A stretch of 35,036 bases of DNA, taken from contig DATFGT010000113.1 of assembly GCA_035249175.1 (NCBI GenBank), positions 1 to 35,036 on the forward strand, given 5' to 3'. Below, one piece after another: positions 7,681 through 14,950 of this stretch. A program made the translations under genes and the position numbers. Below the pieces are notes generated by a model that saw only the letters and a program-made list of their open reading frames with translations, was not told the origin of the DNA and ran no database searches. Position 1 is the stretch's first letter, and each line of letters opens with the position of its first letter. This DNA comes from 66-474 sp035249175. Its GTDB lineage: Bacteria > Pseudomonadota > Gammaproteobacteria > Xanthomonadales > Rhodanobacteraceae.

Positions 7681-7684
7681 CGCG

Positions 7685-7776
7685 CAATCCCGTTCGCCAC
7701 GGGATTGGACGGCTGTTTCCGGTTCCCCGCATGACTCGATGCCCGGTGTTCGAAGCTCGATGTCGTTCGGAGAACC
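7685..7776 (+). promoter_or_regulatory. Putative riboswitch expression platform (SD sequestration)
   Basis: Downstream of the aptamer there is a perfect 9-bp hairpin (CAATCCCGT 7685-7693, loop of 5, ACGGGATTG 7699-7707) with no T run after it, so it does not look like an intrinsic terminator. GGTTCCCCG (7721-7729) can pair at 8 of 9 positions with CGGAGAACC (7768-7776), which contains the metX Shine-Dalgarno GGAG (7769-7772). This suggests control of translation initiation. The competing, translation-on pairing was not identified. Confidence 0.5.
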
Positions 7777-7779
7777 GTC

Positions 7780-8814
7780 ATGAGTCTTGCCGTCACGCCC
7801 GAATTGGCCGAGCCGCTGGCCGAAGACACGCCGCGTGCCTTGCAAAGCCCTGCGCCTTTTACCTGTCTGCGCGGCAGTCGTCATGTCCGGATCGCTCCGT
7901 GTTACGGACAAGACGCGGTCGATGCCGAAGTGCGCTACCTGTGGGCGGGTGCGCCGGGCGCGCCGACCGTGATCGTGCAGGGTGGCATCTCGGCCGATCG
8001 CGACGTATGCGGAACCACCGAGCATGCCGCGTCGGGCTGGTGGGAAACGATGGTCGGCGCGGGCCGCGCAATCGATCTCGATCGCGTGCGCGTGCTGGCG
8101 ATCGACTGGCTGGACGCGGGCGATATGCAAGCGCCGTCGATCTCCAGCGCGGACCAGGGCGACGCTCTGGCGGCGCTGCTGGATGCGCTGGGCATCGTGC
8201 GCGTCGAGGCTTTCGTCGGCGCGTCGTACGGCGCGATGGTCGGATTGGCTTTCGCCGCGCGTCATGCCGGGCGCTTGTCCAGACTCGTGGTGCTTGCGGG
8301 CGCGCACCGGCCACATCCATTTGCGACCGCACAGCGCGCAGTGCAGCGTGGCATCGTCAAGCTCGGCCTCGACAACGGCTGCGTGGATGATGCGTTGTCC
8401 CTGGCACGACAGCTCGCGGTGACGACGTACCGCAACGGCGAGGAAATCGGGCGTCGCTTCGCGGGCGGCGCGGAGCGTCGGGACGGCCGTTTCCGGTTGC
8501 CGGTCGAAGACTGGCTGGAACACCATGGCCGTCGCTTTGTCGCGCGCTTCGACGCGCATCGCTATCTGGCGTTGTCGGAATCGATCGACCTGCACGAAGT
8601 CGATCCCAAAGCCGTGCGCGTGCCGACCGCGCTGATCGGGTTCGCCAGCGATCGCCTGGTGCCGTTGGCGGACTTGTGCGAATTGCAGCAGCGCCTCGGT
8701 GCGCCGGCCAGCCTCGAGGTCATCGAAACGCCGTACGGCCATGACGGTTTCCTGAAGGAACACGAACGCCTGGCGCCCCTGTTGCGCGAAGCCCTGAACG
8801 ATTGTGGAGCATGA
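7780..8814 (+). CDS. metX: Homoserine O-acyltransferase, MetX type (probably O-succinyltransferase)
   Basis: Activates the homoserine hydroxyl for methionine synthesis. The 344-residue protein is an alpha/beta hydrolase of the MetX family. The nucleophile elbow is GASYGAM with Ser149; the acid is Asp291 in FASDRLVPLADL; the base is His321 in YGHDGFLKEH. VIVQGGISADRDVCG forms the oxyanion-hole region. MetX homologues differ in acyl donor and acceptor: in Xanthomonadales they are reported to use succinyl-CoA, and some act on serine. The metB and hom neighbours and the SAM riboswitch argue for homoserine. ATG 7780 has GGAG seven bases upstream. The stop overlaps the ribosome-binding region of metB. 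Confidence 0.9.
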   Translation: MSLAVTPELAEPLAEDTPRALQSPAPFTCLRGSRHVRIAPCYGQDAVDAEVRYLWAGAPGAPTVIVQGGISADRDVCGTTEHAASGWWETMVGAGRAIDLDRVRVLAIDWLDAGDMQAPSISSADQGDALAALLDALGIVRVEAFVGASYGAMVGLAFAARHAGRLSRLVVLAGAHRPHPFATAQRAVQRGIVKLGLDNGCVDDALSLARQLAVTTYRNGEEIGRRFAGGAERRDGRFRLPVEDWLEHHGRRFVARFDAHRYLALSESIDLHEVDPKAVRVPTALIGFASDRLVPLADLCELQQRLGAPASLEVIETPYGHDGFLKEHERLAPLLREALNDCGA

Positions 8815-8815
8815 C

Positions 8816-10003
8816 ATGACCAACATTGCGTCCTGTACGCGCGCGGTGCGTGCCGGCATTGAAACCGATGCGCAACACGGCGCGGTGGTGCCGCCGCTGC
8901 ATCTTTCGACCAATTATTCGTTTGCTGGCTTCAACGAAAAGCGCGAATACGACTATTCGCGCAGCGGCAACCCCACCCGCGACCTGCTGGCCGATGCGTT
9001 GGCCGACCTGGAACGTGGCGCCGGCGCGGTGGTGACGGCCAGCGGCATGGCCGCGGTGGCGCTGACGCTGGAGCTGGTACCCGAGGGCGGCAAGGTGCTG
9101 GCCGCGCACGACTGTTACGGCGGCACCTGGCGGCTGCTGGATGCGTGGGCGAAGAAGGGTCGTTTCGAGGTTCGCTTCGCTGACCTCACCGATCCCACGG
9201 CGCTCGCAGCGGGCCTTGCGGAAAAGCCGTCGCTGGTATGGCTGGAAACGCCGTCCAATCCGCTGCTGCGCATCACCGATATCCGCCACGTCGCCCAGGC
9301 CGCGCACACGGTCGGTGCATTATGCGTCGTCGACAATACCTTCCTGTCGCCGGCCTTGCAGCAACCACTGACGCTGGGTGCCGACGTGGTGGTGCATTCG
9401 ACGACGAAATACATCAACGGCCATAGCGACGTGGTTGGCGGCGCGGTGATCGCGCGCGAACCGGCTATCGCCGAGAAACTGAAGTGGTGGGGCAACTGCC
9501 TGGGGCTCACCGGCGCACCGTTCGACAGTTGGTTGACGCTGCGCGGCCTGCGCACGTTGTCCGCGCGACTGCGCGCGCACCAGGAGAATGCCGCCGCGCT
9601 GGCCCATTTGCTGAATGAGCATCCGGCGACCACTCGCGTTTTCTATCCGGGGCTGGCCTCGCACCCGCAGCACGCACTGGCGAAGCGCCAGCAGTCGGGG
9701 TTCGGCGCGATGCTGAGTTTCGAGCTCGCGGGCGGCGAGGATGCGGTACGCGCGTTCCTCGACGGCCTGCAGTGCATCACGCTGGCCGAATCGCTGGGTG
9801 GCGTGGAAAGCCTCGTCGCACATCCAGCCACCATGACCCACGCCGCGATGGCGCCAGAGGCGCGCCGCGCCGCTGGCATTTCCGACACGCTGCTGCGCCT
9901 TTCCGTCGGCATCGAGGATATCGCAGACCTGTCGCGCCACCTGCGCGCGGCCTTGGCGCGTGCAGACGCGGTGTCGCGAAAACGCGTGGCGGTTCCGGCA
10001 TGA
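8816..10003 (+). CDS. metB: Cystathionine gamma-synthase (PLP-dependent)
   Basis: Joins an O-acylhomoserine and cysteine to form cystathionine (or homocysteine if sulfide is used). The 395-residue protein is a Cys/Met-metabolism PLP enzyme. Signatures are YDYSRSGNPTRDLL, TASGMAAVALTL (phosphate-binding), WLETPSNPLLRITDI, CVVDNTFLSPALQQPL and VVHSTTKYINGHSD, where Lys198 forms the PLP Schiff base (same number as in E. coli MetB). AESLGGVESLVAHPATMTH near the C-terminus is typical of gamma-synthases. I chose ATG 8816 with GGAG at 8806-8809; a GTG at 8804 is in frame but overlaps metX. It is the second gene of the operon, and its TGA overlaps the next start. Confidence 0.94.
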   Translation: MTNIASCTRAVRAGIETDAQHGAVVPPLHLSTNYSFAGFNEKREYDYSRSGNPTRDLLADALADLERGAGAVVTASGMAAVALTLELVPEGGKVLAAHDCYGGTWRLLDAWAKKGRFEVRFADLTDPTALAAGLAEKPSLVWLETPSNPLLRITDIRHVAQAAHTVGALCVVDNTFLSPALQQPLTLGADVVVHSTTKYINGHSDVVGGAVIAREPAIAEKLKWWGNCLGLTGAPFDSWLTLRGLRTLSARLRAHQENAAALAHLLNEHPATTRVFYPGLASHPQHALAKRQQSGFGAMLSFELAGGEDAVRAFLDGLQCITLAESLGGVESLVAHPATMTHAAMAPEARRAAGISDTLLRLSVGIEDIADLSRHLRAALARADAVSRKRVAVPA

Positions 10004-11079
10004 ATGCGGTGCTGGCGGACGCGTTCTTTCAGCGCACGGCGACGCGGCGCGACGTTGCGGTGGTGCTTTTCGGCACCGGCAAGGTCGGCGGCGCGTTCCT
10101 GCAATTGCTGCGCACGCCCGCGGGTGAACATCTGCGCCTGCTCGGCGCGGCCAATTCGCGCCACCAGCAGACGCAACCCGCCGCGCTGGCCGAACGCCGC
10201 CTGCGCGAACGACTGGATGCTGGCGGCGAACCGCGTGACGACGCAGCGCTGCTGCGCGCGCTGCATGCTAGCGGCGCGTCGGACAAGGTGATCATCGACG
10301 CGACCGCTTCCGCGGAACTGGCGCAGCGTCATCCCGAATGGTTGGCGCACGGGTGCCACATCGTCACGGCGAACAAGGCGCTGGCCGGCGGCGCACTCGG
10401 TGGATGGCGTGCATTGCAGGCCGCTTGTGTGCAGGGCGTCCATTACGGCGACAGTGCGACCGTGGGTGCGGGTCTGCCGGCGCTCGCAACCTTGCGTCGC
10501 CTGCATGCCTGCGGCGACAAGCTGACGCGGATCGAAGGCGTGTTTTCGGGCTCGTTCTCGTACCTGTTCAACCATTACGACGGTCGGCAGCCGTTCTCGA
10601 CCTTGCTGCGCGAAGCCTGTGCGCTCGGCTACACGGAACCTGACCCGCGCGCCGACCTTTCCGGCGAGGACGTCGCGCGCAAGCTGCTGATACTCACCCG
10701 CGCGGCGGGCTTTCCGCTGGAGCGCGCGCAACTTCGAGTCGAAAGCCTGGTGCCGGAGGCATTGCGCGAAATTACGCTGGCCGAATTCCTGGATCGCCTC
10801 GACGAACTCGACGCCGCGATCGCGGCGCGGCACGCCGCAGCCGTGGCGCGCGATTGCGTGTTGCGTTATCTCGCCCGTTTCGAGGCCGATGGTTCGGCGT
10901 GGGTCGGGCTGGCCGCGGTGCCGGTGTCACACCCTTCGGCGCACCTGCTTGGCGCGGACAATCTGTTCGCGTTCACCACTTCGTGCTATCAGCAACGCCC
11001 GCTGGTGATCCAGGGCGCCGGCGCGGGACCCGAAGTCACCGCGCAGGCGCTGCTGGGCGATATCCTTGCCTTGAACTGA
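10000..11079 (+). CDS. hom: Homoserine dehydrogenase, monofunctional
   Basis: Reduces aspartate semialdehyde to homoserine with NAD(P)H, supplying the substrate of MetX. The 359-residue protein has the nucleotide-binding motif VVLFGTGKVGGAFLQLL (about residues 23-39), HIVTANKALAGG, EGVFSGSFSYLFNHY and LGYTEPDPRADLSGEDVARKLLIL with the catalytic Asp/Lys pair. It matches the dehydrogenase half of ThrA/MetL-type enzymes but has no aspartokinase and no C-terminal ACT domain, so direct threonine inhibition is not predicted. I chose ATG 10000, which overlaps the metB stop (ATGA); the longer open frame to 9772 lies inside metB. Third gene of the SAM-controlled operon. Confidence 0.93.
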   Translation: MNAVLADAFFQRTATRRDVAVVLFGTGKVGGAFLQLLRTPAGEHLRLLGAANSRHQQTQPAALAERRLRERLDAGGEPRDDAALLRALHASGASDKVIIDATASAELAQRHPEWLAHGCHIVTANKALAGGALGGWRALQAACVQGVHYGDSATVGAGLPALATLRRLHACGDKLTRIEGVFSGSFSYLFNHYDGRQPFSTLLREACALGYTEPDPRADLSGEDVARKLLILTRAAGFPLERAQLRVESLVPEALREITLAEFLDRLDELDAAIAARHAAAVARDCVLRYLARFEADGSAWVGLAAVPVSHPSAHLLGADNLFAFTTSCYQQRPLVIQGAGAGPEVTAQALLGDILALN

Positions 11080-11082
11080 CGA

Positions 11083-12747
11083 TCAGCGCCGGGTCATGCG
11101 CTCGGCAGTTTCCTCGTCGGGAGGCACCATGATCGCATCCGGATGCGCATGCGCCTCCATCTTGATGGCCTCTACTTCCGGCGTGCGCCACCCGCAGGCC
11201 AGTCCCCACACGAAGAATCCGACCGCGACCACCGCGACGATCAGCAGATCCCATCCATAGGGGATGTATCCATGTCCCCCGAATTTCGCGCTGCCGGCCC
11301 ACGACAGCGCGGCGATCGCCGGCAGGTAGAAGATCAGCCACAGCGCGCCGCGCACCTGCCGTGTCAGGTCCGGGCCGCCCCGCTTCACCGCGTACCACAG
11401 CCATATCGGCAGCGCGACGACCATCAGCAGGATGATTTCGCCGGTGCGCGGCCAGCGCGCCCAGTACAGCAATTCGGTGGCGAACACGAATGCCAGCCCC
11501 GCGATGACGCGCAACATCGGAATGCGCAGCGGACGGTGCAACTCAGGTGCGGTGCGCCGTAACACGCTGACGCTCACCGGTCCCGTCAGATACGAAATGA
11601 TGGTCGCGACTGAAATCACCTCGGCCAGTGTCGCCCAGCCGCGGAAGAAGAACATGAAGATGAACGCGACCACCAGGTTCAGCCACATCGCCGGGCGGGG
11701 AATGCCGAAGCGCGCGTGCACGCGGCCGAACACTTTCGGCAGCGTGCCGTTGCGTTCCATGCCGTAGATCATCCGCGCGGTGGTCGCGGTGTAGGTCGCG
11801 CCGGTACCGGACGGGCTGATGAATGCGTCGGAGTACAGCAGCAGCGCCAGCCAGTTGAGGTTCAATGCCAGCGCCAGTTGCGCGAACGGCGACGAAAAAT
11901 CCAGCGCATACCAGCCGCCTTTCGCCAAAGCCGCCGGTTCCATTGCACCGAGGAACGCGACCTGCAGCAGCAGGTACACGATGGTCGCCAGCACGATCGA
12001 TCCGATGATCCCGAATGGCACGTTGCGGCCGGGGTTCTTGGCTTCGCCGGCGAGATTCACCGGGCTCTGGAAACCGTTGAAGCTGAACACGATGCCGCTG
12101 ATCGCGACCGCGGTCAGGATCGCCGAAATGCTGTACGCGTGCGGACCGCCGTGTGCGCCGACGTGGAAGTTCTCGGGATGGAACGATGTCGCCATCAGCG
12201 CAATCGCGGTCAGTGCCGGTACGATCAGCTTGTAGATCGTGATCCATGCGTTGGTCTTAGCGAAAAGATTCACGCTCCAGTAGTTCAACAGGAAATACAC
12301 GATCACCAGCGCCGCAGCGATCGCGAGGCCAGTCATGCTCAAGGTGCCCGCGCCGCCCGCTGCGTGATGGTAAAGATCCTGCGCCCACTGCCACGGCCAC
12401 GACGCCATGTATTGCACCGAGGCTTCGGCTTCCACCGGAATCACCGAGGCGATCGCGATCCAGTTGGCCCATGCCGCGATGAAACCGACCAAGGTGCCGT
12501 GTGAATACTGACCGTAGCGCACCATGCCGCCCGATTCGGGAAACATCGCGCCGAGTTCCGCGTAGGTGACTGCGATGAACAGGATCACCACCGCGCCGAT
12601 CACCCATGCCCAGATTGCACCTGGTCCGGCCAGTTGCGCCGCGCGCCAGGCACCGAACAGCCAGCCCGAGCCGATGATCGAGCCGAGACCCGTGAACATC
12701 AGCGCCCATGCGCCGACGTTGCGGCGGATTGCATATTCGTGACTCAT
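11083..12747 (-). CDS. APC-family amino acid permease, aspartate:proton symporter-like (YveA/AspP)
   Basis: A 554-residue inner-membrane transporter with 12 or more hydrophobic segments. The N-terminus has the APC motif FTGLGSIIGSGWLFGAWRAA. Other motifs are VTYAELGAMFPESGGMVRYG, FLLNYWSVNLFAKTNAWITI, FSFNGFQSPVNLAGEAKNPG and SGTGATYTATTARMIYGMER. Pattern and length match, from memory, the Bacillus YveA aspartate:proton symporter, especially NYWSVxxFAK, GEAKNPxRNVP and the YSHGxLVG segment. The charged hydrophilic C-terminal tail (last 35 residues or so) is cytoplasmic in prediction. It converges on hom with 3 bp between stops. Aspartate is the precursor of the homoserine made by the neighbouring operon, but a functional link is inference. 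Confidence 0.82.
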   Translation of the reverse strand: MSHEYAIRRNVGAWALMFTGLGSIIGSGWLFGAWRAAQLAGPGAIWAWVIGAVVILFIAVTYAELGAMFPESGGMVRYGQYSHGTLVGFIAAWANWIAIASVIPVEAEASVQYMASWPWQWAQDLYHHAAGGAGTLSMTGLAIAAALVIVYFLLNYWSVNLFAKTNAWITIYKLIVPALTAIALMATSFHPENFHVGAHGGPHAYSISAILTAVAISGIVFSFNGFQSPVNLAGEAKNPGRNVPFGIIGSIVLATIVYLLLQVAFLGAMEPAALAKGGWYALDFSSPFAQLALALNLNWLALLLYSDAFISPSGTGATYTATTARMIYGMERNGTLPKVFGRVHARFGIPRPAMWLNLVVAFIFMFFFRGWATLAEVISVATIISYLTGPVSVSVLRRTAPELHRPLRIPMLRVIAGLAFVFATELLYWARWPRTGEIILLMVVALPIWLWYAVKRGGPDLTRQVRGALWLIFYLPAIAALSWAGSAKFGGHGYIPYGWDLLIVAVVAVGFFVWGLACGWRTPEVEAIKMEAHAHPDAIMVPPDEETAERMTRR

Positions 12748-12986
12748 GCCAAAAACCTGTCCCCGGAAAGCACGGGATCATCGCAGATCAGGCCACGCCT
12801 GTCCGTGTGGCAATGGTCATGTTCGTGGCGTGGCCGGCTGTGGCGCCCGTTCACGGTGCCGACGAAATGTGTTCAGCGAGACCGCACTGCGCGGTTCCGT
12901 CGGCGGTGCACTCGCGCTGTCGGAGCCCGCCTGTCACCGGCGGATACGGCGGGGCACGAGATGGCGGACGGTCGCGGTGATCTGGC

Positions 12987-13013
12987 GTTGGGCTTCTCCG
13001 CGCTCAGCCCAAC
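12987..13013. repeat. TTGGGCT-type hairpin repeat after pepQ
   Basis: GTTGGGCT (12987-12994) and AGCCCAAC (13006-13013) form a perfect 8-bp stem with an 11-base loop, followed by CTGCC. It lies in the 279-bp gap between pepQ (stop at 13027) and the permease start, on the 3' side of pepQ. The sequence resembles a dispersed GTTGGGCT/AGCCCAAC hairpin common in many proteobacterial genomes. It may end or stabilise the pepQ transcript, though no T run follows. The rest of the gap shows nothing further. Confidence 0.55.
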
Positions 13014-13026
13014 CTGCCGCGCGCGT

Positions 13027-14361
13027 CTATGCCGTCGCGAATGCTTCGCGGGTAAGGTTCAGCGGATCGCCATCGGTGCACGCGACATCATCTTCGATGC
13101 GGATGCCGCCGTACTTGCGGAATGCCTCGACCTTCGACCACGCCACCTCCTTCGAGGCCGGCTTGGCTTTCAATTCCGCCAGCAGCATGTCGATGAAGTA
13201 CAAGCCCGGCTCGACGGTGGTGACCATGCCAGGCTGCAGCGTGCGCGTCAGCCGAAGATACGGATGGCCTTCGGGTTTCGGGATAGTGCCGCCGCGCTCG
13301 TCGTGCGCGAAGCCGGCCACATCGTGCACCTGCAGGCCGATCAGATGACCGAGGCCGTGTGGGAAGAACGCGGATGAGATGCCATTCGCGACGGCGGCCT
13401 CGGCACTGCAGGTGATGAATCCCTGCTCGTGCATTGCTTGCATCAGCACGTGGTGCGCATGGATGTGCAGCTCGGGATAGCTTTGTCCGGCGCGCACCTT
13501 CGCACAGAAACCCTGCTGCGCGGTTTCGACCGCATCGATCAGTGCCTGGAATTCGCCGGCGTCGGGTGACGCGTAGGTGCGCGTGATGTCGGACGCGTAG
13601 CCATGAAACTGTCCGCCCGCGTCGATCAGGAACGAGTGCGCGTGCGCGGGAGGATTGCGGTCGAAGTGCATGTAGTGCAGCACCGCGCCGTGCTGAGCCA
13701 ACGCAATGATGTTGCCGTAGGGCAACTGTTGCTCGGTGAGCCGCGTGGCTTCGAGATAACGGCAGTGGATGTCGAATTCCGACAGACCTTCACGGAATGC
13801 CTGCTCCGCGGCGCGATGGCCGTGCGCACCGAGCTTGCTGGCCACGCGCATCATGGTGATTTCGTACGGCGTCTTGAATGCGCGCCGGTAATGCAGAAGG
13901 TTCAACGCGGATTCGGGATTGTCGGGCACGCAGTCGCCGACCGCGGCGGAAGCTTCCCCGATGATCGCGCAGCGCGAAGCGTTTTTCGGCAGGTGCGCAC
14001 GCGCTTCTTCCCGCGTGCGGATGGTGACGATGTCGAAGTGTTCCACCCAGTAGCCGGCCGGCGCGGCGGGCACCACGTGCCAGTAGTCGTTGGGTTGCAG
14101 GAAAATCAGCTTCGGCTTCGCGCCAGGTGTGTGGACGAGCCAACTTCCAGGCGCGTCGATCAGCGGCAGCCAGTGCAGGAAATGCGGGTTGGCCTTGAAC
14201 GCGTAATCCTGGTCGTCGAGGAACCAGCCGTGTGGCACGCCGGCGGCGATGACCAGCGTGTCGCGGCCGCAGACGGCCAGCGCGTCGGCGCTGCGCTTTT
14301 CGATTTCGGCGAGGTGCGCGGGATACAGCGCGGAAAGATTGTCTTGCGGCGAGGCGGTCAT
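13027..14361 (-). CDS. pepQ: Xaa-Pro dipeptidase (prolidase)
   Basis: Cytoplasmic M24-family metallopeptidase that splits Xaa-Pro dipeptides; bacterial PepQ also has organophosphate hydrolase side activity. The 444-residue length matches E. coli PepQ (443). The creatinase-like N domain spans about residues 1-165. The pita-bread catalytic domain carries the metal ligands Asp247 (LIDAGGQFHGY), Asp258 (ASDITRTY), the HGLGH motif at 335-339, Glu384 (TTVEPGLYF) and the Glu of GGIRIEDDV near the C-terminus. All five expected ligands are visible. ATG 14361 gives a standard N-terminus. The gene stands alone on the minus strand, separated from the PilZ gene by repeat copy 2. Confidence 0.95.
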   Translation of the reverse strand: MTASPQDNLSALYPAHLAEIEKRSADALAVCGRDTLVIAAGVPHGWFLDDQDYAFKANPHFLHWLPLIDAPGSWLVHTPGAKPKLIFLQPNDYWHVVPAAPAGYWVEHFDIVTIRTREEARAHLPKNASRCAIIGEASAAVGDCVPDNPESALNLLHYRRAFKTPYEITMMRVASKLGAHGHRAAEQAFREGLSEFDIHCRYLEATRLTEQQLPYGNIIALAQHGAVLHYMHFDRNPPAHAHSFLIDAGGQFHGYASDITRTYASPDAGEFQALIDAVETAQQGFCAKVRAGQSYPELHIHAHHVLMQAMHEQGFITCSAEAAVANGISSAFFPHGLGHLIGLQVHDVAGFAHDERGGTIPKPEGHPYLRLTRTLQPGMVTTVEPGLYFIDMLLAELKAKPASKEVAWSKVEAFRKYGGIRIEDDVACTDGDPLNLTREAFATA

Positions 14362-14464
14362 GGCGGCTGCACTTCGAACGCTTCGGTGAAGCTGGAAACG
14401 CCATGATGCGGTGAAGTGCCGCGCAACGCAAAATAGGCGTTGATTTGGGAATGCCTCATTCGGA

Positions 14465-14601
14465 GCGGCTGTTGTGGAAAGTCAGGCCAGGGATGGCCGT
14501 TCTGATGTCACTGGACCAAAGTGCTCGTTCGTTGCGAAAGCCTTGAACGAAGCCGCGATCATGGACGATCGCAATATAAAGCCAGCGATCATGACGATCG
14601 C
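14465..14601 (+). repeat. Composite dispersed repeat, copy 2, with tandem module B
   Basis: Module A (14465-14509) reads GCGGCTGTTGTGGAAAGTCA then GGCCAGGGATGGCCGTTCTG, with arms GGCCA/TGGCC. After about 45 bases, module B appears twice: GCGATC-ATGGAC-GATCGC at 14555-14572 and GCGATC-ATGAC-GATCGC at 14585-14601. The element fills most of the 244-bp gap between the pepQ start and the stop of the PilZ gene (14606). No gene is seen in this gap. Confidence 0.85.
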
Positions 14602-14605
14602 CAAA

Positions 14606-14950
14606 TCACGCTGTCGCGCTGTGTTCCAGCCACCGGTCGAGCGATGCAGCCGCCGCGCCACTGATGGAGATGATGCGCAGGCCCGACCACTGATAGCCGT
14701 TGGTGGCGGCGAGTTCGGTCCACATCGTGTGGACGCCGGTTTCGACTTCGGTCGGTGCGCCGCGCTTGTCGGGCAACCGGAACTTCAGTTGGTAAAGCGC
14801 ATCGTCGCGCAGCGGGCGATGGCAGATCAGCATCATGCCATTGCGCGAGAGGTTGCCGACCCGGCCGATGTTTTCGCCGCTGATGCTGTCGACCACCTCG
14901 ATGGGCGCCGTGGTGGGCTTGCGCGGGGCACTGCGACGTTCGTCGTTCAT
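14606..14950 (-). CDS. PilZ-domain protein (predicted c-di-GMP receptor)
   Basis: A 114-residue single PilZ domain. Both halves of the c-di-GMP signature are present: R6-x-x-x-R10 (RRSAPRK) and N-x-S-x-x-G in VGNLSRNGMML (about residues 33-38). PilZ proteins change partner activity on binding c-di-GMP in the cytoplasm, often in motility, pilus or exopolysaccharide control. The start overlaps the stop of the upstream DUF1631 gene (ATGA at 14950-14947), so the two are translationally coupled and probably act together. It is not obviously the pilus-biogenesis PilZ, which lacks an intact motif. The partner process is unknown. Confidence 0.88.
   Translation of the reverse strand: MNDERRSAPRKPTTAPIEVVDSISGENIGRVGNLSRNGMMLICHRPLRDDALYQLKFRLPDKRGAPTEVETGVHTMWTELAATNGYQWSGLRIISISGAAAASLDRWLEHSATA

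Noticed and set aside
7685..7707. Intrinsic terminator after the metX riboswitch
   Set aside because: The stem is perfect but no T run follows, so translational control is a better fit.
7495..8913. 472-codon reverse frame across the metX leader and metX
   Set aside because: It is antisense to the riboswitch and metX, both of which have strong independent support.
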